NCBI GenBank assembly: GCA_020055645.1
Contig: CM034546.1
Coordinates: 56,544,001-56,608,000, forward strand
Reading direction: 5' to 3'
From: Tomocerus qinae
Lineage: Eukaryota > Arthropoda > Collembola > Entomobryomorpha > Tomoceridae
DNA: 64,000 bases
The notes beneath the pieces were generated by a model. The model had not been told where the DNA came from. It made no database searches and was given only the letters and a program-made list of their open reading frames with translations. Shown piece after piece: positions 1 through 12,237 of this stretch. How positions within the stretch are numbered: position 1 is the stretch's first letter; the number at the start of each line of letters is the position of its first letter. Made by a program: the position numbers and the translations under genes.

Positions 1-66
1 CATGTAAATGGCCTGACGCTTTCACCAATCCCTCACAAGGTGGTGTTCACCTCAAAATTTGTGTAG
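1..66 (+). CDS. Cytochrome P450, 3' end of last exon (partial)
   Basis: The window opens in frame inside the last exon of a P450 gene. The 21 codons before the TAG encode HVNGLTLSPIPHKVVF and a short tail. This is the beta-strand segment that follows the haem loop, and it is nearly identical to the ends of the two P450 genes at 4.2 and 47.6 kb. All catalytic parts lie outside the window. It is in the same orientation as the next gene, about 1.5 kb downstream, so it looks like one member of a tandem P450 array. Whether the full gene is intact cannot be judged. Confidence 0.9.
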   Translation, partial: HVNGLTLSPIPHKVVFTSKFV

Positions 67-1532
67 TAAAAAATGAATCCCCGTTTAGTACTAAAATAAA
101 CTATTTAAATAAATGACACTGAAATTTTCGAAGATAATCAGATAACAATATTCCAAATCCTTTTTTGTATTTTCCAATTTTACTTATATTAAGTAATAAA
201 ATGGACAAAATATTAGAAATGTACTTGAGCAAAACCCTGTGGAGTGAATACATTCTATTACTCTGCTGTTTATGACCTGACAATAATAATGTTTATAATC
301 TAAATACTGATATAGAGATACCTGCACTCTGCACCTTATCAACAGGAAACTATGTGATGCAAAATGGTATAGGTAACAACAATTTAGTAAATTTGTATTA
401 CGTTATTTGGTTAATAGACATGGTTACCTTAAAACTGATAACGGTAAAATTGGTAAATAAAAACAAACGTCAAGCAGTAACAAAAGCCTCTCTTTCTCGA
501 TTAGTGGACGCCTTATATAAAACTTGTGTAAATACTAAGAATAAAGGTGTAGCTAAATCGCTAAATCAGGGGGTTTGAAAATATGGCATGAAAATTATGC
601 ACTAAAGACGAAACAATTTATCTTGAGAAATAATCATGTATTTTCTGAAAATTTATTGGAGAGATGGCAACTTTAGTCCTCAATCACATTTCACGCACTT
701 GAAAGATAGTGGTATTTATAATAAAATAGATAAATGATATTGCACAGTTTACATACATGCAAAAGACACATGCACATGCACTCCAAGAAATATACAAAAA
801 TGATAAAAATGATCCTCACGCTAGTCCCGGTTTGACAAACTAAGAGGCTTGATTCGCTAAAGTTTGAAGACACTATTGACAGCCAAGAAAAATTAATGCG
901 CGCCGCTACTGGCTGAATTTGTTTCGAAATCCGACTAGCTGCAGAACCCACGGGTCATATCATTTAAATTATAATTTGCAAAACTGCTGACTTGGCTCAC
1001 CTCTCAACCTCAATCACAGTTTTACGATGACCGCAGGAGCCTCGCTTGCTCAACTGTAGCAAGTGTAATTCCTGATAATATTTCATGGTATAACACCAAT
1101 TTAACAGTTTTATCACCAACATGAACATAAAACCTTGATTAATTGTATTTCAGTTGCAAGTGTAATTGACTTATTTAGTTCACTACATACGTTTGGAATT
1201 TCCTGGAGGTTTATTTCTAAAAATACACAATATTTAACATTCATAAGAATATTTTCGTTTTTTATAATAAACATTATTTTAGTGGTAAAATTGTACTTGA
1301 AACGTAGTTATTGTGGAATAAATAACAATATTATAGTTATTCAATACTTTTATCACAATCCAACTAAAGTATTTAAGTAGTACATATTTTGCTCGATTAT
1401 AAACCATCGCTTTCCAGACAACGGATGAACATTAGTTTTGAAGTGGTAACATTAACATAGAGAAATAAAAAAACTTAGGTTTTTATTTGAAATCTACCTA
1501 CTATTAGTATTCTTTTTGATAGGGTTGCTAAA
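67..1532. other. Intergenic, P450 upstream region
   Basis: AT-rich, with no convincing gene; the short open frames lack family features. Around 1040-1085 a block reading GCTCAACTGTAGCAAGTGTA resembles a block near 34660, which also lies a few hundred bases before a P450 start. It may be a retained promoter piece of the duplicated genes. Confidence 0.5.
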
Positions 1533-4297
1533 ATGCTTGTAGAATTGTCAACTCTTGTGTTTTTTCTCGCACTTTTCTATTTTGTGTATTCACAAAGAAG
1601 ATCTGAAACGTTTCCACCTGGTGAGATATTTAAATTTCATAAAATATATTTGTAAACTTTTGAAACGTAAAATATATTCGTAACCAAAACCATTAATTGC
1701 CTACTAAGGTCCATTTAGATGGCCCATTATAGGAAATTTTATTCAAGTTGGTTTGGAGCCTCATAAAACAATTATGAAAATGAAGAAAAACTACGGCGAT
1801 ATTATCGGTCTTTATCTGGGTCCTAAAAGGTACTTATAATTCTTTAGCTGTAATAAATTTTAAGAAAATTGTAAATAAAATGTATTTTTTTTCAATTCAG
1901 AGCAGTGTTTATCAATGAATATGGACTTGCTAAAGAGGCTTTTAATGTGCCTGCTTTAAGTGGCCGACCTAATTTTCCACATTTAGTATCGCTAGAAAAT
2001 GGTATACCTAGAGGTAATATCGAATTTTGAAATATAATTTAGTTTATTGATGATTTTGACTTACTTTCTTCATATTCATGTGAATTTTTCGAGTTGACGG
2101 TTAAATCAACACCAACCAGCGTCATTCAGTTGGTGATATAAAACGCAAATTTTAGAATTTAGTACAAATCATTATTCGGTTTTATATAAAGTATTCATTA
2201 ATTTGGTCAAGAGGGAGCGCACCCAAAAATGATTTCAAAATTGGGAAACATTTGCCCGAAGGGCTAAAATTTTTTACAATTTTTAACCTTTTTTAGAAAC
2301 AATTTCTTATTCTCATGTTTGATTGCGTATGCCTTCCTCTGGTCTTTCCAATTGGTACAAAGCCTAGTATGTGCTTAATTTCACCGTTCAGTCCGTAACC
2401 TGACAGGAACGAATCTAGTAATTTTGTCAAGGAGGGTGCAACCAAAAATGATGTTAAAAATAAGATTTGCGCGAAGCGAGAAAATGTTTTTCAATTTTTG
2501 TCCTTGTTTAGAAATAACCTTTTTTAAAAATTTAGGGGGGGCGTTGCGTCCCCCGTCCTACTAGATACGCACTTGAGTAGGCAAGTATTGAAAAGCATTG
2601 ATGTTGAATTTGATGGAAATTGTTTAGGAATTGTTGGAACATCTGGGAAAGTACCTATAGAACAACGTCGGTTTGCCTTTTCATACATTCAATCCGGTCT
2701 TCGGAATGGTGTACCTATTGAAAACTTAATCCTTAACGAAGCAAATGAATTGATTGACCATTTAAAAGAAAACTGCGGGCTATCAATCTCTACAGAAAAT
2801 GTTTTCAACATTCCAGTAATAAATTCTTTGTGGAGCATCATAACTGGGGAAAGATATTCAGTAACGGATGCAAAGTTGTTAAAAATAACGGAAAACCTAA
2901 GCAGGTAAACCATCAAGTGTGACATTACCCAATTTACTTATGACTTACATAATGTCGACTTCATAAGACCGATTGATTTATATTTTCCTTTCTAGCTTTA
3001 GTTTATTTTTATTACGTAACTCGCCCTAAGTAAAAAAGATTATCAGCTTTAATTCATTTTATCAGAATCGACATTTTTAAAATGGAGATCAGTAATTATT
3101 AAGTAATGTATCAGTACAGGCTCTAGTCATTATATTATTAAGTCAGATATAAAACTAAATCAGATCGGTCTATGAAATTAAAGGTTAACGTCCGCTGCCG
3201 CAGCCCAAGGAATATTGGTCTACTTTCCCAAATGGTCGAAACGTTTTCCGAGGTTGTCTGGCTACAATTATGTCATGTCTACTGTTACTTCAGCTCAGGA
3301 ATTTGTACAAGAAGTAATAAGTCGGCATAAAGAAACTTATAAAGAAGAGATTCAAAGGGATTTCGTAGATTGCTATTTACAGAAAATAGAAACTACAACT
3401 GACATTAATTCGTCATTCTTTGGAAATGTTGGAGGTATTTAAACTTCATTTATTAGCATTTAAATTACACTGTTTGTAATTTTTACTTTCAATAAATCAA
3501 TTTTACCACGTATAACTTAACATTGCGATATTTATGATCCACTTTTAGAGGAAAACTTAAAACATAGCCTTTTCGACATTCTATTGGCCGGGTCGGAGAC
3601 TGTAGCTTCTACTTTGAGATGGGCTGTATATTTATTGGCATTCTACCCGAAAATACAGGAAAAACTAAGTAATATTATTGCCACACAATTACCCTGCAAG
3701 AAGCTGCCTACATTAAAAGATCGACAAATGTAATAATATAGCGTTCTATACTTGCATATGTTTAACTGACGAATGTGATGAAATACTATCAAATGTATTC
3801 GTCTCTTATACAAGAAATTATGTTAACCTAAATGTTTTTTCAGGCTGCCGTATGTAGAAGCAGTTATAGCAGAAGTTCTCAGATTCAGTTCCAGCGTCCC
3901 TGTAGGCGTATTTCACGAAGGTCTTGAAGACGTCGAATTTCATGGGTATTTTATTCCAAAAGGTACTTTGGTTGCGGCTAATCTATATGGAATTGCACAC
4001 GACCCAGATGTTTGGAAAGATCCTGAAGTATTTCGACCTGAACGATTCTTGAATGAAGATGAAACGGAAATGTTTGACCACCTTTTAGTAATTCCTTTCT
4101 CAGTTGGGCGTAGAATTTGTCCTGGAGAATCTTTAGCCCGGGACGAATTATTTCTGTTTACAGTAAGACTATTTCAGTCTTTTAAAATAGAATTTGACCC
4201 AAATGAGCCATTTCCCTTTCTTGGACATGTAAATGGTATGACCCTCTCACCAATCCCTCACAAAGTGGTATTCTCTTCAAGAGTAGTAAAGAAATGA
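1533..4297 (+). CDS. Cytochrome P450 (CYP2-clan-like), seven exons
   Basis: Haem-thiolate monooxygenase, expected to be anchored in the ER membrane. Splicing 1533-1620, 1709-1829, 1901-2013, 2628-2904, 3184-3434, 3549-3729 and 3844-4297 gives 1,485 bases, a 494-residue protein, with GT/AG at every junction. Exon lengths match those of the gene at 35 kb, except for one codon in the last. Visible parts in order: a hydrophobic N-terminal anchor, the proline-rich hinge (PPGP), I-helix AGSETVAS, K-helix EVLR (ExxR), FRPERF, and the haem loop PFSVGRRICPGE with the cysteine ligand. Oddity: the C-helix reads KVPIEQRRF where the sister gene has KAWVEQRRF, so the conserved Trp of the WxxxR motif is Pro. 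Intron 3 (614 bases) holds a dispersed repeat. The frame is fully open, but the Trp loss makes normal activity uncertain. Substrate unknown. Confidence 0.88.
2190..2580. repeat. Dispersed repeat, two copies inside P450 intron 3
   Basis: Two related stretches, about 2193-2330 and 2410-2580, share the pattern TTTGTCAAGGAGGGTGCAAC, then CAAAAATGAT, GCGAGAAAAT and TTTAGAAA. The second ends in GGGGGGCGTTGCGTCCCCC and CTACTAGATACGCACTTGAG. A third copy lies at 15070-15265. This looks like an interspersed repeat family rather than coding DNA. The superfamily is not recognised. Confidence 0.6.
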
Positions 4298-5410
4298 ATC
4301 CCCTTTTAATATTAAAGCAAGTTTTAGAATCAATGAAATTGAAAATTAGATTTTATTTTCTTTCTGCTAAAATACTACATCAGAGATCTCTGAAATTATA
4401 AACCATAATCAGATAACTAGTACCATTAGAAATACCTATTATTGTTTGTATCAAGTTTAGTTCATGGCAAAATGGAAAATGAAACGAAAGTATTTTGGTT
4501 ACCTAAAGGAAACACCCATGAGAGATTTTATTTGATATAGTTAAATAGTTAACCTTATGGCTTCTAAAATGCCATTTCCCTGTCTTTACATGTTGGGAAT
4601 GGCAATTGGAACAAATAACTTTCGGAAAAAAATTATTTTTAACCCTGACAGTTGTTATATGAAAAAAGCCTCTTAAAACGCAAAGCAAAATAACTTTTGA
4701 ATCCCTGGACGGATTTCAATTTCAAAATCATGCTGACCATTTATATACCCATATCAAATAAAATCTGTCCCATAGGTTTTTCATGTTCTAGTTTAGTTCG
4801 ATTTTGTAAACAATGTGTTGAATCATTTCATTTGCAGTTTAAAAGAGAATTGTAAAGTGGGCTAAATATCATAGATTTGTAATGCAATGTGGCTTTTTGG
4901 AAAGGTTACAGGCACCTTTGCAGCTCGAAGAGACGCTCGGAAATAAAATGAGTGTAAAAGATTACAGATTATTATAGAAAACACTTAATTTCTACAGACT
5001 ATATCATTATTTAACTTAATTTCATCCTGTTGATACTTACTATTTTCATTTACATAGTTAGGAGGTATCATACTTCTAAATCTTTGAATTTGAATCTAAA
5101 ATAGAATTTTTTGACGGTTTTTCTGCGATCTTTTAGTTTTTGAATATCTAATTGTTAACAATATTTATTGAATGGGGCCCTGAGATTTTAAAATTATTAA
5201 TAATAGAAATAACTTTTTTCTGCATATTTTTAATATCTCCGTAGAGATTATTTGATAGTACTGGGACCCATAGCGAGTACTGGGACCCATAGCTTGCATG
5301 CATATAGTGTGTATAAATATACTCAATTGCAATTTTTTAGTTATCAATGGTCAATGAATTAAAGCCAACATCAATTAACATTATTTCATACATGGTGTGA
5401 CGTAATTTTG
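4298..5410. other. Intergenic
   Basis: AT-rich and without a supported gene. A short direct repeat (TACTGGGACCCATAGC twice) lies at about 5257-5293. Nothing else stands out. Confidence 0.5.
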
Positions 5411-5536
5411 ATGATTATAATGTTTCTGGGAATCATCGTGCTAGTATCTACAGCCAAATACGGTGAAGCAAATCGTACATACGTGCCTGAAGGAGAGGAA
5501 ATGAGAAACTCATGGATTACAATGTACCTAATCCCA

Positions 5537-6390
5537 ATAGATAGATAGATAGATAATTTTATTGTGCTTCTAGAATTTACATTCATTACACACATTAACT
5601 TATTTCTAGTATTAGTACCAATCTTATTTTAATCATAACAAACAATCAAAAGTATTCTTAATTTTACTAAACCTTGGTTATAATCTAGGGTTTTTATAAT
5701 TGTATACCGTATAAAATAAGTATAAGTATTTTAAGTAATAAGTATTATAATTAATAAGTAGTAGGGTTGGCAGTTGTAATCATTACTCGTTTCTACACCA
5801 GGCGCGGAGTCTAAGAGACCCTGCGAAATAGTTGTAGGTACTTAGCAAATCGCTCTGCCCTAAATTATTAAGGTGTGTCGAAATATATGTTTCTCTTATA
5901 CCTTTGTATGGTTTACAATTACATACAAAATGAAATAATGTCTCGGTCTCACAGTCCGTATTATAGCAAACAGTACAAAGTTCATTTATAGCTAGATGAT
6001 GTTTTATACCGTTTACAAATATTCTTGGGTTATAACGAGTAAATAGTCTTATTTGGCTTACGACTCTAATCTTTTCTATGGGCAACCTCCAAAGCAGATA
6101 TTTTTCCGGCAAAACTTCATCAATCTTAATTTCTCTAAACATTAGACAAGATGTAATATTCGCTTTGCCTTCCAAGTCTCTTTGCCTCTGTATGTCAATA
6201 AGCCTGACTATCATATCACTATAATTCGACTTAATAGTGTCTACACATTGTGACTGCCATACGAAACCAAAACCAATTTCTATCAGCGATCTAAGTTGCG
6301 ATACCCAATTGTACTTTTCGTTAATATTATGTTTATTATCCATTTTAAGCATATTCATAAAAGTTATTTTTGGGTAGCGCCTCTCATCCC
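5537..6390 (-). mobile_element. 5'-truncated non-LTR retrotransposon (LINE)
   Basis: An 854-bp insertion bounded by the 12-bp direct repeat TACCTAATCCCA (5525-5536 and 6391-6402). Read on the minus strand it enters mid-ORF at 6390, ends coding at 5783, and has a 3' tail of AATAAAATTATC followed by several TATC units. A microsatellite tail, target duplication and 5' truncation are the marks of target-primed insertion. The clade is uncertain (R1/Jockey-like by the zinc knuckle). Confidence 0.85.
5783..6390 (-). pseudogene. LINE ORF2 C-terminal fragment
   Basis: An open frame of about 200 codons covering only the tail of a LINE polyprotein. It contains a C-terminal CCHC-type knuckle, CTVCYNTDCETETLFHFVCN followed by CKPY, a pattern usual near the end of R1/Jockey-type ORF2 proteins. 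Endonuclease and reverse transcriptase are absent because the copy is truncated at 6390. The first methionine, at 6358, is internal to the original protein, so no independent gene is implied. Confidence 0.8.
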
Positions 6391-7352
6391 TACCTAATCC
6401 CAGTATTCGCTCTCCTATTCACTATGCTGGGAATGGAAGGAAATCTGATGACATTAATTGTTATAATTCGGTCCCAAAAACTTCGGCCGAATAATATCCA
6501 CAGGTTTATAGCAAGCCGAGCATGTCCGATGTTCAGTACTATTCCACTTCCACTTATCGCACATGGACAATACTATCAAGGATGGGAGGAAGAATCTGGG
6601 CTCTGCAAATTCTATGCATATTTCCTGTATCCTACACTTATCTGTTCAATAATAAACATTCTAGCCATATCAGTCAACCGTTATGTAAAAATAGTCTATG
6701 GCTATTCAGCTTTACGGCTATGATTCCGTCTGCACTTGAAATATATGGACGTCTAGGATATTACCCATCCAGCCCTGTATCATGTAAAATATTTCCAGAT
6801 GCAAGAGGACATTCACCAAAAAATATGATATGGGGCCTAGGAGTCTTTACACCATTTGCTATCATGATATTCTGCTATGTACGAATATTTTGGTATGCAA
6901 TAAAAACTTCTGAAAACGTAGCCAGAATGCGAACAATCACGGATGATATGAAGTAACTTCGAGACGAAAAACAGTTATCCAGAATGATAACATTAATTCT
7001 GATCGGATTTTCAGTTCAATCAATTCTGCTACTCAAGGTCGTCGAACCAAAGAAGACTCTGTTTGAAGTGACTACACATCAATCAGCGGCGATGATTGCA
7101 TGGGTTGGGAGCGTGACTAATGTGCTGATTTATGGCATTACAAATAAACAGTACCGAAAAGCTTTCAAGGGAATTTTCTGGCAACATGAACGACCGAAAG
7201 TGCGAGCATTGATACTACTCATCTCATTCCGCACAGTTATATCAGGCAAATACCAAGAGACACCAGACTACTCTACAGGGTTCTCTAGATGTGAAACGTC
7301 CGCATACGTACATAAATTTTCCGAATTGCTTACAAGAGATACGATGGCTTAA

Positions 7353-7824
7353 AATACAACCCGACGGAAAAGTCTGCCATTCGAATATTTCTTGCACAGA
7401 AAATAATATGGTGTCACCGGATGCGGAAGGATGTCAACCCAAGGATGAAGGCGGTACTACACTTAAAATCAGTAACTTTTAGTCATTCAACATCACAAGG
7501 AGTATCAGCCCAGTACAGATTGCAGAGCACAAATCATCATTATGCGAAGTGGAAAACTTTTGATTGAAAAGATGCGAACACTTCATTGAACAATTAGCGC
7601 CAGTCTCTATCATCATCTATAATAAAAAGGTAATTCCCGTGGACGGTAGGGAACTGGAATCATTTATCTGTCGACCCAAGGCCGGACGCAGGGACAAATA
7701 TTGCTCGAAAAAAAAATGCGGCGGGGAATCCCAATTTTGCGAGTATTTTAAATGCAGCAATGAAATACGAAAGTCATGCTAATTTTTAACATATTTTCGA
7801 AAATCACAATTACACAAACTCACA
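7353..7824. other. Unassigned spacer between GPCR and coiled-coil remnants
   Basis: Contains only short open stretches, including a lysine- and cysteine-rich one at 7564-7782, with no recognisable family. It may be decayed coding DNA, because base composition here is less AT-rich than in the spacers around it. Confidence 0.4.
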
Positions 7825-8684
7825 ATGGCTCTACCACCACGTTCTCTCGCACCTATTCAACAAGAAATTGATATTGATCCTGAAGTACCCGTTCAGAAAC
7901 CCTATATAAACGGGGATTTAGACTTCGCATTTATTTGTCCTCTGTCCAGGACAAAATCAACGAGAATCCGGGAGAGGCGTACAAGGACCTTTACGAGAAA
8001 ACTCTCCACGGCTATAACCAACTTAAAGCGACCAACCGGACTATAAGACACAATAGTCGATCGAGAAAGAAACCTAATGGACATTTGCGAGAAGAGATCC
8101 AGACAGGAGAGACTCCAACTGGATATTGAACGAAAAGAATTCGAAAGACAACTACAAATTTTCCGAGAGGAAAAATGGATCCCCTGCCAACGAGTGCAAG
8201 ACCTTCAGCGTCAGCTGAGGGAAAAGAAAGAAGACAAACGAGTGTACTGTGAACGACATTTCCAACTCAGTGAGGAAAAGAAAGCTATTTCAGCCGAGAA
8301 GGGAAGGGTTGAAATGAACGCAGTATCAAAATGACATTGCCATGAGAGAATTACGCGAGGCAGAGCAAAGGCAAATGGCTTCAAAAAGTGGACTACTTTG
8401 TGACCAACGTGAAAAGCAGTTCAAAGAAATGCAGTCATTGTTAAATGCGACCAATGAGTATCATGACGAGCGAATTTCTCTCATGAAAGAAGAGTATCAA
8501 ACCAAGGAAGAGTTCCGACATCAAAGATACGTGTATACGATACGTCAAAGATATGGTAAGGGCTCGTGCCAGAGCCGAAGTAGAATTGGTGACCGTGCTC
8601 GCACAATGCGAGACTAAAATGAAAAATAAAATAATAGAAAAGAGAAACGAGTTAGCAGACCTGAAAAAGCACTTAAAGAAATAA
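7825..8684 (+). pseudogene. Degenerate coiled-coil coding region, copy 1
   Basis: Successive frames broken by at least three shifts together describe a charged, Glu/Lys/Arg/Gln-rich helical protein. It starts MALPPRSLAPIQQEIDIDPE, passes RSRQERLQLDIERKEFERQL and ends near CDQREKQFKEMQSLLNATNE. The heptad-like spacing suggests a long coiled coil. A second copy begins at 12238 and a scrap lies at 9890-9965, all around BEL/Pao pol remnants. It may therefore be a gag-type or accessory product of that element. A duplicated host gene is the alternative. No function is assigned. Confidence 0.55.
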
Positions 8685-8805
8685 GGTTAGCATATAATCA
8701 CATAATGCACTTAAGAAAAAATTTACCAATCTAATAATGGTTACATATACTTAAAACTTACAACGAAAAAGATATAAACGATATAGAGTAAGTAAAATTT
8801 ATCTG

Positions 8806-9880
8806 TATACATATAAATTGAGTGGGAGTGTATCTAGTTCCATGTAAAATATAGCAAGTACGTATATAGAATAATACATACATATAAATATGAACTAACT
8901 GTAACCACACGTAATTATTGTTATCACGCAAGTAAAAGATTAGTGCCAGTGCCACTCCTGGAACTGGACCACAGTTAACATTAAGAGCATTGCGCTTAAT
9001 TTACGTAAATGTATTTTGAACCAAAACTAAATAGGTCAAAATAACAAATTAAAGTAATAACATTTTAGTCATGTTAAGGAGTGCCATGCCACAACTCTAA
9101 ACAAAATTAATCATACAGTTCTGGAAAATTGTCCAGGAAGTAGCACAGTATTTTATGTATAAATACAACAATCTTAATGCAAATAAAATCACTAGTAAAA
9201 AGCAACTCTAACTGAAAACATCATTTGTTTAACATATAAATAAATCTCATACTAGTCACATACTAATACGTGAGAATATTGCATCCAGCTGCATATTCAT
9301 CTATAATGTATATATTGTATGTTGAACAACTATCATTGCTGTCCCCCAATTAAAAGCTTGTATAAGATATAAGTATAGTATTAGTTGAACTTATTGTATA
9401 TAAATTGAGTGGAAGTGTATCTACTTTCAAGTAGAAAATAATATGATTAAGCATAACTATACACAAGTTCTAAACGCACAAAATGTTATCACGCGCATTA
9501 GTGATTAATGCTAGTTCTATTCCCGAAACTGGACCATTGCTAACTCTAAGCACATTTTACCTATGAAAATACTTGGTTTTGCACCAATATTATTTAAATC
9601 AAAATAACAACTTTTGGATAATAACATTTGAGTCATTGAACTAGGTTAAGGAGTGATAGTTCAATTGATGTAATTAATCAGAGAAAGTTCTGGAAAATAG
9701 TCCAGAACTAGCACAATACTTAATGTATAAATACTAACTCACAAAGAAAATAGACACTAGAAAATCTACTCTCAGTCTGCAAACACCATTTATTTGCATA
9801 CTCATAAAAATCTCATTCTAGTCATATCATAACTAAATACGTGGGATTTTGTCGTCCAGGCGACATATCCATCTAGTTAA
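8806..9880. repeat. Diverged tandem duplication of about 0.55 kb
   Basis: Two side-by-side related copies, about 8806-9320 and 9395-9880. Shared landmarks in the same order: TATAAATTGAGTGG, GTGTATCTA, TTAAGGAGTG, TGGAAAAT followed by GTCCAG, AATGTATAAATAC and AAATCTCAT. They may be LTR-like ends of the decayed BEL/Pao element next door, because coiled-coil coding scraps lie on both sides. I found no clean TG...CA ends or target duplications. Confidence 0.55.
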
Positions 9881-9889
9881 GGACTGCCG

Positions 9890-9965
9890 TAAGGTGCGTG
9901 TAAAAATTTATTCAATGAACAACGCGAAAAACAGTTCACGGAGTTACAAAAACTGTTGAAAGAAA
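9890..9965 (+). pseudogene. Short fragment of the coiled-coil coding repeat
   Basis: A stretch encoding EQREKQFTELQKLLKEM, similar to DQREKQFKEMQSLLN in the copy at 8.4 kb. It begins directly after the tandem repeat and fades out quickly. Confidence 0.5.
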
Positions 9966-10224
9966 TGATAAAGTACCTACGGGCTGCATCTATCATACCA
10001 TGTAGGTACCTTATACCATAAAGGTTTTCTACATGGATAATCTGATGTACAGCGTGGAAGATGAAAATCAAGTTATCATACTAAATGACGAACTAAGGCT
10101 GAGTTTAAAGGCTAAAGTTTTCTCTGAGAACAGGATCACTTAAGATTTCAAGTTAATCTACCATCTAAGCTAACTAGATATCCGATGGCAACCTAACTAA
10201 ACGTATAATAGTCTCAGACATAGG

Positions 10225-11995
10225 TGATCCAAATCCAAGAGGTATTTGATCCTCTTGGATTTTTAGCTCCTGTCATCATAATCGCGAAATTGTTTCCACT
10301 CCCATCCCAATTAGTAAGCACGTGGATAGAATTTGCGGCAACCCTACCTGAAGTTGAAAAAATCACCATTCACCGAAAACGATATTGATATCGTTCCAGG
10401 GAGTGGTACCGGCCACAATATCAAGATTGGAGCTACAGGGCGCGGTCATTCTTGCTGAATTGATGGACCACGTAAAAAAGTTATGGGGTATACCGTACAC
10501 TAGCATCCATTTTTGGACCGATAGCACAAGCGTGCTTCATTGGATTAACTCATTGCCAACCAAATGAAAGATATTCGTAGCAAATCGTCTCAATCATATA
10601 CAACAATTGACTACAGCCGATCAATGGCATCATGTCCACACTAATGACAATCCAGTAGATTGTGCGTCAAGGGTCATCGACCCCTCAGAACTTGATAGAC
10701 ATCTAATATGGTGGGATGACCTAAGTTTTCTGAAGCATTCCAGTACTCAATTTCTAAATTCAACAGCGTTGGCAACATAGAACACGACGTCGCTGATGAA
10801 GCTAAAACGACGACAGTGACAACAGCGGTCGGTAACGAATACCGACCCGAAATCCGACCGACAGCGACTATGTTCTACATCGAATTGCCACCATTTCTAG
10901 TTGGCATCGTGCAGTGCGAGTCATGGCCAGGACACGAGTTCGAGTTTGATCATTTATTTGTTAATTTCTTAAAGAAATATAAGAGTTAGAAATAGCAAGA
11001 ATCCTACAGCATTGGCAATTTCCATTCGCCAGAGAAGATGCCCGAAAAGAGCGTTAGGAGGTCGAACTGAAATCCATAAAAAATCTTCTATTCAGGTAAA
11101 ATGAAGGGATTTTTCGGGTGGTAGGACGTCTTCAGAATGCTAAATAATTAACTCCAAGGAAACCAGGAACCCGGTATGATCAGAGGAGACTACGTACTAG
11201 TGAGAAATATGATAATGTATACACATTATCAACTTGCTCATGCAGGCCACCAGACAGTACCGGCTCACTTGCGACATAAATAATGGATCCCACAGTCCAC
11301 GAAGCATCATAGATAAATGTATCACATGCTTTAGATTTAAAGCTCAAACTTCTGAGCAATTAATAGGTCAATTACCTGCAGCAAGAGTCACGAAGACGCG
11401 CGCGTTCCTTCACTGTAGTGTGGAAAACGCGGGCCCATACATGCTCAGGACAATGATAGGAAGAAAAGGCCAAGTCAAAGTTTGGCTTACGGTCTTCTCA
11501 TGTTTGGCAACTAGAGCCATCCGTTTGGAAATCGTCTCGACTATGTCGCAAGAAGGCTTTCTACTAGCCTTACGAAGGTTCATGTCAAGAAGAGGAAGAC
11601 CCTCAGATATGTACAGCGACAATGGAACTAACATTACTGGAGCCAATAACATCACGGAAGATGTCAAGAAACTGCAGGAAGCCTCTGAAACAATCCTCGC
11701 TGGAATGGATTTACAAAAAATCAATTGGCACTTCTCGCCACCAACAGCACCGCATTTCGGCGGGACATGGGAAGAAGCGGTCAAGTTGGTGAAAACCTTC
11801 CAAAGAAAAATAACAACCATGCATGTATATACATGGGAAGAATTCGAGACTATACTGGTGTTCATAGAAACGTTAGTCAACAGCAAAACACTGACTCCGA
11901 TATCCGAAAATGTCAGAGACTTCAGTGCTTTGACACCAGCTCATTTCCTAATAGGAAGTTCACTGCTCACTACTCCGTAAAGAGATCTGACGCAC
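10225..11995 (+). pseudogene. BEL/Pao retrotransposon pol remnant (RNase H and integrase)
   Basis: Decayed pol of a BEL/Pao LTR retrotransposon. Visible in order: IQEVFDPLGFLAPVIIIAK (connection after the reverse transcriptase) at about 10229; the RNase H block RLELQGAVILAEL and FWTDSTSVLHWI at 10385-10567; and a 248-codon open frame, 11234-11980, with the integrase zinc region CITCF, then FSCLATRAIRLEI, RRGRP and YSDNGTN. The first catalytic Asp, normally in a VDYAGP-type context, reads SVENAGP. Frames are broken between 10567 and 11234 and the reverse transcriptase proper is missing, so the element is dead. It is flanked on both sides by coiled-coil coding copies. Confidence 0.85.
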
Positions 11996-12237
11996 CTGGT
12001 TATAGGTAGGTTGGATAGATATCAACTTATACAACGACAATGTCAAGAAGTCTGGAGAAGATGGCAGACAGACTAACTTACTTCGTTGCAAAAACGAAAC
12101 AAGTGGTAAGAACAATCAAAAGATGAAGCCCAGTAAATCCTTTATCAGACCAATAACCAAATTTGCTAAATTACCAACAGAGCAAGCAACGTTGGTCGTC
12201 AACGAAGAACGTGACGAGGTAGAGAGAGTTCTCCCGA

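Larger units (their letters stand above)
5411..7352 (+). pseudogene. Rhodopsin-type GPCR pseudogene (Tre1/Moody-like)
   Basis: Remains of a seven-helix receptor. The frame opens at 5411 with a hydrophobic leader (MIIMFLGIIVLV) and reaches LIPV. It is then cut by an inserted LINE (5537-6390) and resumes in the same frame after the 12-bp target duplication. TM1 with GN (MEGNLMTLIVIIRS), the cysteine before TM3 (ESGLCKF) and NRYVKI in place of DRY are visible. The NRY form and the YGRLGY-type stretch after TM4 recall Tre1/Moody receptors. Damage: a shift or deletion at about 6690-6720 removes loop 2, a TAA interrupts the frame at about 6955, and the TM7 NPxxY has become NVLIY. No introns are visible, so it may be a retrocopy or a single-exon gene. 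Not expected to make a receptor. Confidence 0.75.
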
